DNA of 64,000 nt from positions 233,882,473-233,946,472 of the forward strand of contig CM051462.1 of the NCBI GenBank assembly GCA_028095005.1. Direction: 5' to 3'. Positions within the stretch are counted from its first letter, which is position 1. The number at the start of each line of letters is the position of its first letter. Below, in pieces: positions 1 to 12,955 of this stretch. The notes below the pieces were generated by a model. It was not told the DNA's origin, made no database searches, and saw only the letters and a list, made by a program, of their open reading frames with translations. The position numbers and the translations under genes are program-made. This stretch comes from Rhynchospora pubera (lineage: Eukaryota; Streptophyta; Magnoliopsida; Poales; Cyperaceae).

Positions 1-282
1 TTTTCTTTGGCGATCGTGTGTGCAATATTAATAAATAATAAGTATAATTTATAATACTTGTTCATGTGAACGTTAATTACATGTAATAATAAGAAAGGAC
101 AATTCGGTTCTTTAATTATTGCTTCTTCGTGTCTTATTATTTTCTTCTTTACAATTATTTCTTACATCATGCGCAAAAATTAAATTATGTTATGCCTCAA
201 AAGACAATTAAATTCGTAAATTGATATTATGCAGTCACAACCTATATATATGATGAAGTTCCCTACCTGAAATTGTTTTCAG

Positions 283-587
283 CAACAGCATGCCATGGGG
301 CTGACCAAGGACAGTTCCCGCCAGACGACCTATTTGCCGCGGCGGGGGATGCGATATGGGATAATGGTGCATCGTGTGGACGGCAGTACCTAGTCAGGTG
401 TCTCAGCTCTATTACACCCGGTGCCTGTATCGCCGGTCAAAGAGTACAGGTGACGATTGTCGATCACGCCACCACACTGAACTCAATGCCTTCCAAGAAC
501 AGCACGACCTTGGTTCTCGCTGAACGGGCATTCGTCAACATTGCCAAACTGTCAGCTGCTTCCATCAACATTGAATTTACACAGTAA
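283..587 (+). CDS. EG45-like / plant natriuretic peptide-like protein, last exon (5' part outside window)
   Basis: This exon encodes the C-terminal half of an EG45-domain protein, a small secreted expansin-domain-1-like (double-psi beta-barrel) family without expansin domain 2; members such as PNP-A act in the apoplast. The motifs ACHGADQG, AIWDNGASCGRQY, VRCL, VTIVDHA and the ending INIEFTQ match the family. I begin the exon at 283, after the acceptor at 281-282 (ttttcag); the Met at 273 lies in the intron tract and is not the start. Signal peptide and first exon lie left of the window. The usual cysteine-containing stretch after VD (family form VDxCxxxC) is replaced by HATTLNSMPSKNST, so one cysteine pair appears lost. 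The TAA at 585-587 overlaps a GTAAGT at 584-589, so splicing to a further exon cannot be excluded, but the family normally ends here. Confidence 0.72.
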
Positions 588-3252
588 GTGGTGTAATTTT
601 TCCTTTACGTTAATAATGACAATTAACTTCTTTAAAATACATATATATTAGTTACGGAGGATTGTTATAATACTACGAAGTACGGATAGGTACTGTGCTA
701 AGCGTTTATTCTAAAATTTTGTCTTAAATGACAGACTCAAATCGTTTAATCTCATCTTCATATTGAAATCTTATACTAAACTAAATTTTATATTTATTCT
801 GGAAATTTTTACAATTTTTAAAAAAATTTAGAAATTCTTCGATCTAATTAGTTTTGAGGCCTTCAATAATAGTTATTTTTAAAAATCCAAAATAAATAGT
901 AAAAAAATAAATAAAAGTTAATGTAGGAGTGGATATATATAGTCTATAGTTAAGTAGGTATTCAAAATGGCAGCATCTAAGTAGGTGCTGTGAGCCTGTG
1001 AGTCCACGTTTTCCTCATTTGTTGAGTCTTATCTAAGCATCCTGCTCAAAAAAATCGGTAAGCACTGTATGTACAGAACAAAAAACTACCGTTTTGTCAA
1101 AACTTCTGTATGAATATGAATACATGATTAAACATTCTTTCGGGAAGAACATTTTCTACATAAAACCAAGCAAGTCATGTTTTGATCTAGTAGTTAATTT
1201 TTATTTTTAAGTCTCAGTCGTCATTCGTCTAATACTGGTATGATTTCGTTTTCCCATTTTTTTTATCTGTATTATTTTTTTTATTAATGAAAATTTTCGG
1301 TTTAGCAACCTTTACAAAAAAAGTGGAGTAAAACGTAAAATTAAGGGGGGGGGGGGGGATCATTAGTAATGATATATATTTCTTGTTATCGATCGATTTT
1401 GTTTTATCCATGACATGAATTAAACTATAGCATAGACAAGGGACTCATCAATGTCATCATTTTTAGCGCGAGGAGAAATCATTTGATTGCTTATTTTTAT
1501 TATATCGTTAAAATATATTTCCAATTAGTTGAGTTTTTATTATGATTTCTGAATTTTATGTGAAATACATAAATCTTGGGCTGTTAGTTAATAAATATTA
1601 TGATGAATTAATATTTTAAATTTTATCATTGTATACCAAGTATGGTCACTTACACATTACATACAGGATATATGCACCATGTATGTAGCTCGTATCTATG
1701 CTATATTACATTTCATTTATAATTTACTTTTAACTGTTATCAATGTTGTCTAAATAAATAGTTATAAAGTGATCATTGGTCTTTTATATTGCATATAAAT
1801 CGACTGATATCGATGGTACAAAAATGGGAGGAATATAAATAAATTTCTCGTAGCAATAAATACTCCCGTAATTAAAAAAAAAACAATATGTGTCATAAAT
1901 ATTGAGGGACCATTCTCGGGGACATGATGGATCAATTTATCGTTATCTTGTTGGAACATATACCTTGTAGCCAAAGGGAAGTTTCCAAAAGATGAATTGT
2001 TCTTTGAGTGTTGAGTGTTGTCCCATAAATTCATGTCATGCTTATCCCTCTCATGAGAAAACGATTTTTCAAGCCGTTATCCAATAATAATTACCTAAAC
2101 ATCACTTAATTAACTTTGAGACTTACCATCTGATTTGTAATTCGTTTATTATGATACATTGCCATCAACATAAACTACATAATTAATTATACTTGGTGGT
2201 TACACTTCACTAGCAAATATCCTTTATTTACTTCAACCCTCGTTCAAATTCTAGTAAGAACTTAAGATTGGTCACAAAAAAGATGTAGAACACTAAACAT
2301 AATTTACTCGATCGTGATATTGCTAGTAATGACAACGATAAGGAGTGTTAATGAAACCATGAATTCAATATTGTTTTCCTATTTTTCATTCACAATAAAG
2401 TCATATATTATCTCTTATTTAAAACTTATTATGATAATAATTACCACGTAATAGAAATGAGCTTTAAAATTGTAAAGCCTTTATATTTATGCTAACAGAA
2501 AAATGCGTACGTAGTAGCTAAAAAGAAATAAGGAAGGACTGAACATGCATTTTTTTAACGTGATAGACAATGTATGAATTTTAGAAGTATAATGTATGAA
2601 TTTTAGAAGTCGGAACTTGGAAGTTCCCACAGGCGAACCACATTGTGGTTCACAGACAATATTTGTGAATTTAAAATATTATTGATTATGCAAAAGAAAA
2701 ATATATATTATGACCTCAAATTCATAATCCGTTTTTGTCATTTTTAAAGTGTTAGCGTCAAATTTAAAACGGAAAATATATCGCTGCTGTGAGGTATAAA
2801 TATTTACCTAGTACGCGTATTGGGAACAATAAACTAAAAGAAAATGTCAACGAATCCGCATTAATTCAAGAAAATGAACAAAATTATTATAGTCGATTAT
2901 ATCATGAAGTCTTTCTTTTGTAGTTCATTTATTTATTTATTATCAGTAATTGAAGCAATGTTGAGCAATATATATGTAATACTTCTTTCTTCTCCCATGT
3001 GCAGGGTTTGACCTGAGGTGCAAATGCCAAATGTGACCAGCTGTGCTGAACAGTTTTCTTCTTCTTCTTTTTTGTTTCATTTTTTATTTTTTAAATTATT
3101 TTAGCATGTCTATATTTATTTAGTTTTCAATTTGGCTATTTGGCAGCCAAATTTTCAATTATTAAGTTTGACCGTGACGTCTCATTGCCAGTCCATAGTG
3201 GCAAAGTCAACGAGATCTTATCTACTTTAGACGCCCATCCCATGGATAAATT
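588..3252. other. AT-rich intergenic region
   Basis: I see no supportable gene here. The region holds a 14-G homopolymer near 1345-1358, a degraded fold-back MITE remnant at about 725-925 (listed separately), and otherwise AT-rich unique-looking DNA. Two near-identical short direct repeats with core aatgtatgaattttagaag lie at about 2569-2610. Confidence 0.5.
725..925. mobile_element. Degraded fold-back MITE remnant
   Basis: The segment contains the core catattgaaatctta followed by an aaattttatat tract, as in the three better preserved fold-back elements at 33.7, 41.7 and 48.6 kb in this window. Only one arm is clear; the opposite arm is too decayed to define termini or a target-site duplication. 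Confidence 0.35.
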
Positions 3253-4561
3253 TTAAAAGGGAAAAAAATTTTATACCCTCAAAACTAAAAAGAATAGTGA
3301 ATTTACCCCCCCCCCCCAAATTTATTTCTCCTCTTTTTACCCCTTAAAATAGTTGTTCCTTTCTTTATTGCCATTTTCAATAGAAAAAAAATAAAAAGAC
3401 AAAATGTGTGACAATTTTACCCTCCTGCAACTATTAGATTTGAACCCAGTCATTTTCGATCTCCTTTCTTCATCTCTTCCTTTCTCACGACGATGAACTC
3501 TACGTCTCGCGCCACTCCTCCGTCGCAGGAACCATATCTCCTGCCGACCTCTCACCTGATTCGTTAGATTGTGATCCAACGAGGCGCACGGGAAAGAAGA
3601 GAATCGCTGAAATTTACTCCTGTCCAGAGTGTGCCCGAGTCGCTGTTTTCATTTTTGCCAGTACAATAAGTTTTTCTCCGTTTTTCTCTTAGCCTTTGTT
3701 TGGATGGGGTTGGAAGAAGGAAGAAGGAAGAAGGAAGAAGGAAGAAGGCCAATAAAAAATTATAAACAATCCAAACTCTTCACAAAGTTACGCACTTCCC
3801 AATACTTCTTCCCACTTCTTCCCTTCTTCCCTTCTTCCCACACCTATCCAAACGCACCCTTAAGAACCAAAACACATTTACGCCTAGTTGAGGCTTTGGT
3901 CAAACTCACAAACTTTTCAAGAACTTCTATTTCCATAATTTTAAACTGTCACCGATGAGATTTTTCTTTGAAAGTTTCTCTCGTATTTTATATTCGTTTT
4001 CTCTTAAAAAAAAAAGAAGAAGGATCCCCAATTTCAATTGAATTCCCGCCAAATCAATTTCGCCTTGCTAAAGAAAAAAAAGGGTCTCCATTGTTCTGTA
4101 CTTCTTTCAAGGTATTTCTCAAGTAATTGACATCCAGTACTTCGTTCAACGTCTTTCAAGCTTTTGTTTTGTGTACTTCATCGATATACATTTACCTAAC
4201 CTCGTCCAGTACAATTTAAGTAATTTCTGAAGTTCAAATTTGCTCAGGTCCCTGACCAGCACGCAAGGGTTGAAATCCTTTAAATTTGTAATTTCGGCCA
4301 CGGAGGAGTGGCGCGAGATGTACAGTTCATCGTCGTGAGAAAGGAAAAAATAAAAGAGAGGAGATTGACAATGACTGGGTTCAAATCTAATAGTTGCAGG
4401 AGGGTAAAATCATCACACATTTTGTTTTTTTTTTTTTTCTATTGAAAATGGCAATAAAGGAAGGAACGGCTGTTTTAAGGGGGCAAAAAGAGAAGAAATA
4501 AATTTTGGGGGACAAATTCACCATTTCCTTAGTTTTTAGGAGCAAAAAAAAATTTCCTTAA
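3253..4561. mobile_element. DNA transposon with about 270-bp terminal inverted repeats (MULE-like)
   Basis: The segment at 3253-3523 reappears as its reverse complement at about 4300-4561. Shared blocks include tttctcacgacgatgaact, caactattagatttgaaccc, ttattgccattttcaatag and cgccactcctccgt, with only scattered differences and homopolymer changes. Long inverted repeats around a short interior are typical of Mutator-like or other long-TIR elements. I could not find a convincing target-site duplication, so the outer ends are uncertain by a few bases. The interior has no transposase ORF, so the element is non-autonomous; a more GC-rich tract at 3540-3690 could be captured host sequence, but I do not recognise it. 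A small MITE is nested at 3698-3853. Confidence 0.72.
3698..3853. mobile_element. Small MITE with GAAGAAGG-rich inverted ends, copy 1
   Basis: It starts with gtttggatgg and ends with cctatccaaac, with purine-rich (ggaagaa)n next to the left end and its complement (ttcttcc)n next to the right end. The same element recurs at 17291-17428, including the internal aaacaatccaaactcttcac. It is nested in the long-TIR transposon. Confidence 0.65.
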
Positions 4562-6464
4562 AAAAATAAGGAACGAAGGGATGGATGATATCTATGTGGA
4601 TAGGGGTGTCAACGGCAGCCGTTTCGTCGTTATACCGTCATGTTACCGGTAAGTGGCAGCAAAAATTGTGACATTTTGATAATGGAACGACAAACGAAAT
4701 AGATAGTGGAATGAAATAGCACATATCGTTTATTGAAATCGTGTATTTTGTACATATCGTTTAACGAAATAGTAAATGAAACGACAAACGAAACGTCGAA
4801 GTTGTACCGTTTCGTTAGTGACACTGCAAACGAAACACCCTGTTCGGTTGCCACTTACCATGTTAGACACAATATGGGAGCCGCGGAGGGAAAACAAAAT
4901 TTTAACTCATTATTATTTTTTTTATTTGTCTCCAAAAGCCCATAAGCTAGACAAAAATAATACGATTCTGGCGAAAGCCGAGTTCTCCTTTTCTAGCGCA
5001 AATGAGAAAAGGAAAACAAAAAAAGTATGGTCAAACCCAAAGTCCTCTGACTGATTCAGTCTCGGTCTCTCGGAGCAGAGTTGCATACTTACATAAATAC
5101 CCCATCTATTTAGGAAATTACATTTATCAAATAAAAACTTTCCGCTGATCAATTAAATTAGCATTTTAATACCATCTCCTGTATTGAACTTAACAATTTG
5201 CTCGAGTTCAGAGTCAAGACCTCTGATGCAATGCCAACGACGCAACAATAGTTAACATCGTAACTACTCATTCTTACCTTCTAACGATGGATTTAGAACC
5301 AATTGAATTGATACTTTATTTAGATTGTTTAAATTAAATTTCACGAGTTTTAAAACGATTGCCAAGAGAGCACGGCATGAAAAGATGATTAACAACAAAA
5401 ATTATACTTAAAAAAGATGTAACATAATCCAAGTATATAATTAAGACGAAGCAAATTATTATTAAAAAGATAAAGATGACAAGTTAGGACATCATTCTCG
5501 CAACGGAATTACAAAAAAAAATTAATGAAAAATATTATTTAAAAACTAAATTTTACTATTTTTAGATTTTTTTTAATATATATACATATAGAGAGAGAAT
5601 AACTAACTAGCCATCGATGAAACTAATCTCTCTAGATTATAAAAAAAATACTCTTTGAACTATACAAACTTCAACATTATTTAAAATTTGTAATAGTTAC
5701 TTATAGTTGATATTGATACCAGAGATAAAAATGTTGCTTTTGTCAGTTGTCGGTACATACGAGATCGATGAACTAAGCATAGTCTTTCAATATAAGTAAA
5801 CAATAAAAAACAATGAGTATTCCCAACCAAAATGATTGAAGCAAGGGAAGTCACCTATGGTGACAAATTGTTCTTACCCAAAATTTTAAGTGAAATGAAG
5901 CCATCAAATTGTACTTGCGGTCTATAATGAAACAAGTGGTACTGCATGATAATTGATTTACCTTTTTTTTTGTTACGATTCATGTGATAATTTAGCTAAT
6001 TCTTCATCTGTCTCCATCCGAATGAATAAAAGAAGTGCATGAAAATTCATCGTCTTCCGTATTGTTTGAGCGAGTAAATTTTTTCATTTAAAAAAAAAAG
6101 GGTTCTAGTTGCATATTTTCTCGAAATTATCACAATAAAGATATAGTTCTCTCCAAATTATCCCAATACCCCTCGAACTAAACTTGGCAAGTGGGCCGCA
6201 TGATATTGAAAATATTTTTATTAAGTGGCAGATTTTTGTGAGACAACTGTGCTGCAACTCATTCAGATCCTTTATTTTTCTGCGCAGAAGAAATAAACAC
6301 GGATTTCAATGGGAAAACAGTAATAGAGAAACCGAAGTATAATAAGCATATTGGCCGGCGGGGACCACTGGAGACTGGACAAGTTGTTTTTATATAAACA
6401 AAATTAGATTTATACCCTTCAAATCTTTCTCATTTAAATATTTACCTTTCAAATCATTTAAATT
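4562..6464. other. Intergenic DNA with a weak inverted repeat
   Basis: No gene is visible. At 4645-4660 and 4846-4860 a 15-nt segment (about ggtaagtggcagc) occurs in inverted orientation around a stretch repeating cgaaac/gtttcg words many times, beginning near taggggtgtcaacgg; this looks like a decayed MITE but the ends are not definable. The rest is AT-rich. Confidence 0.4.
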
Positions 6465-7002
6465 GACCTCGTACCTCTCAGTTCTTGATATAACTATTAT
6501 CCTCCTTAACAATTTTAATTAATTTCTGAATAAAAAAACTGATTTTTATATTTTAGATCAAATTATCCCTGTCCAACGCCTCTTCAGACCTATTAGCTTT
6601 CAGAGACCTTTTATCTTCCCACTTATTTTATCTCCAAGCGATATAAACCCGATAGATTTGAGCAACGAACACTTCTTTTATTTCGTTGTTTCCACATTTA
6701 TTTCTCTGATTGGATTCATGGTAATTTTCTTGTCTTCTCTCAAATAATAGAAATTACAATTTAAATATTGACTTTAATGGAAGTGTTAACGATATTATAC
6801 TTGAGAAGGGAAACAATCGAAAAAACAATTTGTATAATAGAACTCGTAAGGTCATGTTAATCCATCTCTGACTTCATATATCTGAACAATATAGGCACAC
6901 TAACATGTATTTCAAATTGAATTTATATTTTCTGGGTATTTCGATTTGAGCCCACGAATCAGTCTCTTGTGCACTAGGTTACCCTGATATATCTATATAA
7001 AT

Positions 7003-7754
7003 TAGGGGTCGTTTGGCAACATTAAAGTTTAATGGGATCAAGGGTTAAAGTTAGCATTTTGGGATTAGTATTTGAGATTAAAGTTAATAAAAGTTAGTAC
7101 TAACTTAAAGTTAGTAATTGTTGTTTGGCATGATAGGTTAAAGTTAGTGATCAAAGTGAATGCATTTAATTATAACATTCATTTTAATCTAGACATTTTA
7201 GAATTCGAAACTTTTAAATCTTGATATTTTCAAAATTTGAAATTTTAAAATTTTTTAAAAGGTGAAAATTAAAATTTTAAAATTTTAAACTTTGAAAAAT
7301 TGAAATTTTAAAATTTTAAATTTTGAAATTTTGATATTTTGAAATTTAAAATTTGAAATTTCAAAATTTTGAAATTTGAAATTTCAAAATTTTGAAATTT
7401 GAAATTTGAAATTTGAAATTTTGAAATTTGAAATTTAAAATTTTGGAATTTGAAATTTAAAATTTTGAAATTTGAATTTTTTAAATTTGAAATTTTGAAT
7501 TTTGAAATTTAAAATTTAAAATTTGAAATTTCAAAATTTTCAAATTTCAAATTTTAAAGTTTCTTATCAAGATTTTTCTCTTCATATACGATATAATTTT
7601 TTTTTTTGTGTTTGAAAAAAGCTTAAATATATGGCCAAGTTAGGAAGGTAGTGCTAATCTCGTTGACCCCAAAGTTGTTTGGCGATACAAGACATGTAGG
7701 TTAGCTCGTTGACCTAAAAGTCAAGCTAAACTTGGCACTACCAAACGAGTCCTA
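7003..7754. mobile_element. Non-autonomous DNA element with TCGTTTGG-type inverted ends
   Basis: The left end reads taggggtcgtttggc and the right end ccaaacgagtccta, imperfect inverted repeats of about 15 nt. The interior (7190-7560) is a dense palindromic array of gaaattt/aaatttc words and the left part repeats aaagttagtactaact-like words. There is no ORF. This fits a hAT- or Harbinger-type MITE; superfamily is not decided by the sequence. Confidence 0.5.
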
Positions 7755-7879
7755 AGAGGACAACATCGTTGTTTTTACTAAAAAAGATTTCTTAACCCTC
7801 GGCAACTTGTCAAAAGCCTTTTCTACCTAATTAAAATATTAGAGATTTTCTCCTATGGACATGTACAAATATACTTAGG

Positions 7880-8550
7880 GAAGAAAATATCCGCTCCGAT
7901 CCGTATCTGAATTCGAAAAATGCACGTAATATCTGAACATATTCATATTCGTAAACGTATCCGCCAAAAAAATATGGATGCGGATATGATTTTGACACTA
8001 TCCGATCCGTACTGTATCCGACAAAAAATTATAGTTATTATCCTTATCCAATAGATATTAATCTGTTTATCTGTATCTTTAACGGCATAAGATGATTAAT
8101 ATAATTACTTCTCTACATTAGAGAATACTTTTAATTAGATAATACTTAATTTTATTTGATAAATTCTCACACAATAATATTTTCATTTGGACTAGTAACA
8201 TAAAATTATTTTTATTTTCTATTATCAAGAAGATTACATATGATAACAATGCTAAAATTATTTTTTTTTCTAATTATGATGATTACATATGATTAATATA
8301 CTATTTTAATGTATAGTGGCATTTGATATAGATATTTTATCTTGTTTATTTTTTTTATTTCTGTTAGTTCGCTAATTTATAAATATCCGTTTTAATATCC
8401 GAAATATATCCGCATTCGTATTCGTATCCAACAATATCCGATACGTATTCGCATATGTTTAATATATGAACCGTATCTGTATTCATATATAGATATAATT
8501 TCACCTCTATCTAACCCGTATCCGCTCTGTTTTCACCCCTAAATGTACTA
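7880..8550. repeat. Repeat rich in tatccg/cggata words
   Basis: Words such as tatccgctccgatccgtatc recur near 7890 and as variants near 7990-8040 and 8385-8530, ending with tgttttcacccct. The pattern resembles widely dispersed plant MITE ends, but I cannot set termini. No ORF is present. Confidence 0.35.
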
Positions 8551-9030
8551 CAGCAACTTCTGTTTTCCTATGTGTGCTACAAATAAACAGAGATGAGATG
8601 CTTCCTATTTATTAATTGCACATAGACTCAAAGCACGGTTACTATATATCATATAATGTTCCATATAATGTCTAAGTGGCAACTCCATCAATGTGAACTA
8701 GAATTTCAAATTGACTAACGTCATAAATTAACAATCACTTTTATAATTAATTGTCTTGAAATTTCCAACTAATTTAAACGTCAATTGATCTAAATCATTT
8801 CAAGGTGGCAAGAAGTAAAGTAAATTTATAATGTGATTTGTTTTGGATCTATGACTGGTTAAGCATGAATGTATATATTTTTTTTTATCAAAGCCAGTTT
8901 TATCCAAAGTGGAGGTTGGGCAGGAAAAAAATGGCCATAAAATATAAAAATCAGTTTTTATATTCAGAAATTAATTAAAATTGTCGAGAAAGATATATAT
9001 CTAGTTATATTAAGAATTGAGGGGTATGGG

Positions 9031-9560
9031 TCCAATTTTGTCTTTTATATATTGGCATATTGCATTTGTTTTCTTACGGGTGGTTTTAGGAAGTATCTTC
9101 GTCTACTTTTAATTAGCAAAAAGCTTGAAAATACAGAGAAATAAAAAGACGACACATTCCACTTAGATTATATTTTGTAACCGAATTTAAATTCAGAACG
9201 TTTATTTTGAAACTATGAAGAGATGAATGATCAAGATTTAAATATGTTTTAAATTTCTGTCCACCATAAAATTACCTAGAGGATAATGTTTTATTTCTTT
9301 GATTTAATATCTGCTTGTAGGAAGGGTATATTTGTAAAAAGCTTCTCACAAATGCGAGGCCGTCTCGTGTCGTGTCCGTATCAATTATTTCTACGAAAAG
9401 TGAAAACACTTATTCCCTCTCCCAATCTAAAATTTCTCTATTTTTCGAGGTCACTTGCATAAAACCCCGCTCCCGAAGCCATTTGACGAATATCTCTCGT
9501 CATTTTACATTATATAATGTTTGCGTTGCTTCTTTTCTTAGATTGCTACAGTGATTCAAG
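9031..9560 (+). promoter_or_regulatory. 5' flank of the RING-CH gene
   Basis: This is the sequence upstream of the ATG at 9561. A TATATAAT-like element lies at about 9511-9518, 43 nt before the ATG, which would imply a very short leader; I give it low weight. Nothing else is recognised. Confidence 0.25.
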
Positions 9561-12500
9561 ATGCACCGAGAGCCACCAATGGCGATGTCCATGGCTATGG
9601 ATCGAGAGGATGATCCCAACCCGAAAGATTCCGACCCGCTTCTCGCGAAGAAGGCCGACGATGAAGAGGCGGAGGCGTCTAAGGAAGCGAGTCCGGGCGA
9701 GATAACAAAGGATGAGGAGATCGAGTCTTCTTCGGCTGCGTGCTGTCGTATCTGCCTCGAGTACGATTCTGAACCAGGTCAAGTTCTTTTCCTGGTTGGT
9801 TTTATTTTGTTTTTTCCGAGAAATTATTGTTTATGGTCAAATTATATGATGCAACTTCTTTGCATTTGATGGAGTTTAGAGAACGTTGCGAATCCAGCTC
9901 TAAGCAATGTGAATTGTCTTAAATTTGATCCTCCGTATGATCTGAGGTGTACAAAGGTAGGATTATAGTACAGAATTGCAGCACCATGCTTGGTCAAGTT
10001 CATTTTATTAGCCTCTAGCATACCAGTTTGACCACTATTTTGTCTTTCTCGGTGCTTAATTGAATAATTGAGCTGAATTGGATGGGGACTTTGAGTTTTC
10101 TATAACTAATCACCGGGTTTATGTTGGCCATCATGCCAAAATGGAGATCAATTAATTATCTTTTAGTTAAATAAGGTTTATTTGTGCTTTTATGGATAAA
10201 TTAAGCGCATCTCGAGGTTTTAAGGTAAGAATTTTACTTATGGTTTGAACTTGAAAGGAAATAAACTTTATTTCAGGCATTGAACTATGTTACATAATGT
10301 AACCTCTTTCTGATTCAGGGGATGAGTTGATTTCACCATGCATGTGCAAAGGTACTCAGCAATTTGTTCATCGGTCTTGTCTCGACCATTGGCGGTCAGT
10401 TAAGGTAATAAAACAAATTTCTTAAGGATCACAAATTACATTAAGCGATTTTGGCATTTGTAGAGCTGTACTGGTTTCATTTGTATGGTGCCACTACAGT
10501 TCTTGGCATCCTTTTTTTGGTTTGTTTTGGTGCTCAATTGCGAACCTAAAGAGTTTTAAATGGACTTAGTTCTCAATTTATGCTACAGGAAGGATTCGCA
10601 TTCTCACATTGTACAACATGCAAAGCACAATTTCATCTGCGTGTAGAATTTCTTGAGGACTATTCCTGGCGTAAAATTAAGTTTCGCCTATTTGTGGCCC
10701 GAGATGTTCTCCTTGTGTTCCTCTTTGTACAGACTGTAAGAAGAAATTACCTCTCTGATCTCTTGCAATCTTGGTGGGTCCAGTTTCAGTCATTACCTGT
10801 TATACCACCTTTTTTTCTCCTTTGGCTTTTGTTTTTACTTTTTTTCCCCCCCTTCTGTGTGAAATTATTGGTGTTTCCTTGTCTAGAATGGGTTAAATTG
10901 AGGATAGATTAAATGTCAAGTGTTAGCTAACTGAGATGAAAACTGTACTATTATTTAGGATTAGAAGCCGTAATGATTTAAAGCTGGTTTAATACCTTTT
11001 CTTTCTTTCTTTTTTTTTTTTTGTGAACTGCAAGGCAAGGTATTACTGGCTGAAATTTGGTATGCTAAAAGTCTCAACCCTTAGTTGAATGCTAATCTGA
11101 CCAGAGTGGTATGCTTTGATTATTAGTGCCAGCTGTATTTGTTTTGATGACATGGTGTTTTTGTCAATGCAGATCATTGCCTGTCTTGGTGGCATTGCAT
11201 ATTTCCTAGACCGTGATGGAGACTTCAGAAACAGTTTTACTGACAGCTGGGACCGGTTTCTCTCAAAGCATCCAGTCCCATTCTATTATTGCATAGGTCA
11301 TTGCACTTTTTTACTGTTTGAGTGATATGCCATATTCCTACACTAGGAAATAAGAACTCAGTTAAAGAATTTGTTTTTTTATGAATAAAATAATTTTACT
11401 TATAAACATATGCGAATCTTAGTGCATGCAATTAAGATGTATACTCTTTGGAATAAACCTTCTTGCCTGTGGGTGACTGTTGTTTTTTGGTACTCAAAGG
11501 GCATTATCAAAGTCTTGTTTATGAAATACATGTTTGACTACTGAAACCAAAATGTTAATGTCATCTGACACTGTCATGTGATCTTTAAATTCTCATTTAT
11601 GCAATGAGGTCCTTGAACCATCTAGGTACAAAATTATGAACTTGAAGATGTAGGAATTAGGTTCCTCATTTATAAGTTTAGGGACAATGTTTTGTTTAGT
11701 TGAGGGTGGTGCCTATTAACTAGTCAGTTACTATGTAAGCTTTAACTCTTGCAGCAAGGCTGGTTCTTTTTTTTTTTTTTTTTTTTTGAGAGTACCTTAT
11801 GCTCTTAACAGGTCTCAACGTTGATGTTCATTTTGTGTGTTGCTTGGGTTATTTGCTTTTTTATTGCACTTGCTGGATAGTCGGAAAATCTTTTAAGCAA
11901 TGCAAAATTTCAGGAACCAACTTAAAACAAATAAAAGCTTAGTAATTAACATTAAGTGACTTTTTCAACAAGGACCAAAATTCACTTTGAACAAAAGACA
12001 TTCAGTAATCCATTCTATAACATTACTAATTTTTTTTTTCATTGACATTTTAGGTGTGCTGGTGTTTTTTGTGCTGTTGGGATTCTTTGGACTGATACTG
12101 CACTGCTCATCGTTCAACAACAATGACCCATGCTTAGCCGGCTGCCGCAACTGTTGCTATGGTTGGGGCATCCTTGACTGCTTCCCAGCTTCCATGGAGG
12201 CATGCTTTGCTCTTGTCGTCATTTTTGTTATTGTCTTTGCCATTCTCGGGATTGCATATGGCTTTCTGGCTGCAACCATGGCTGTCCAGAGAATCTGGCA
12301 GAGTCACTATCATATACTTACAAAGCGCGAGCTTACTAAAGTAAGCCTATTGGTGCATTTTCAGTATATAATCTGTCTAGGAATATCGGAACATATGAAA
12401 TTGTTCCAAGGTGTTCCAGTGATGTACTTTAATGAGTGTACTTTACTTATTATTGTTGTATTATTTGTGTTATCACCAGGAATATGTGGTTGAAGACCTC

Positions 12501-12572
12501 GACGGCAGTTACTCTCCTCCAAAAATGGACCCTGAGCACGAGCAGCGCTTGAAAATGCTCCAGCTTCTATAA
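9561..12572 (+). CDS. RING-CH (MARCH-type) membrane E3 ubiquitin ligase
   Basis: Six exons join in frame: 9561-9777, 10319-10404, 10589-10735, 11173-11296, 12054-12340, 12480-12572, giving 317 residues. All introns are GT-AG. Residues about 60-115 form a RINGv C4HC3 zinc finger (CCRICLE ... SPCMCKGTQQFVHRSCLDHW ... CTTCKAQF). Such domains recruit E2 enzymes to ubiquitinate membrane proteins. After it come hydrophobic segments (DVLLVFLFVQT/IIACLGGIAYFL, VLVFFVLLGFFGLIL, and CFALVVIFVIVFAILGIAYGFLAA), so this is a multi-pass membrane ligase with a cytosolic N-terminal RING. The N-terminus is acidic and low-complexity. The ATG at 9561 is the first in frame after the leader. The gene family is sure; the substrate is unknown. 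A Helitron lies 383 bp downstream of the stop. Confidence 0.9.
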
Positions 12573-12955
12573 ATATGGTTTTGACAATAATTTAAATCTA
12601 TAAATATATGCTTGAAAAAGCCCTTCGTTGTATAGCGTGGCGACCGGTTTCCTGTAAAAGAAAGACTAGTTTCAACAAATCACTGAGAAGCATTATCAGT
12701 GAATCTTTGTTTTAACTCGAATCTTGGTTTATCCGAATTATGGATGAGTAGATCAAATCACAACCTTGGCCAGATGTATGATGTATATAGGAAAGTTAAG
12801 CCATATTCTTAAAATACATGTTAGCTTGTTTGAAGCGGGATCATCTTTTTTTTCTGTTTTTTTTTTTTTGTGTGGTCATCCATTATTTAAAGATAAGAAG
12901 CATCTTCGGATTTCCATGTGTTTGGATTTCAGGCAAAGATGACGCTTGCAGCCAA

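Larger units (their letters stand above)
6465..9030. repeat. Pair of inverted repeat arms about 2.3 kb apart
   Basis: The arm at about 6465-6585 is the reverse complement of about 8908-9030; the shared core reads aattttaattaatttctga on the left arm, with matching flanks around it. The pair could be the ends of one long-TIR transposon later invaded by the elements at 7003-7754 and 7880-8550, or two independent copies of one repeat in opposite orientation. Confidence 0.5.

Noticed and set aside
273..282. ATG at 273 as the start of the EG45-like gene
   Set aside because: It lies in the pyrimidine-rich tract before a good acceptor (ttttcag at 276-282); the protein has no signal peptide when started here, and the family has an upstream exon.
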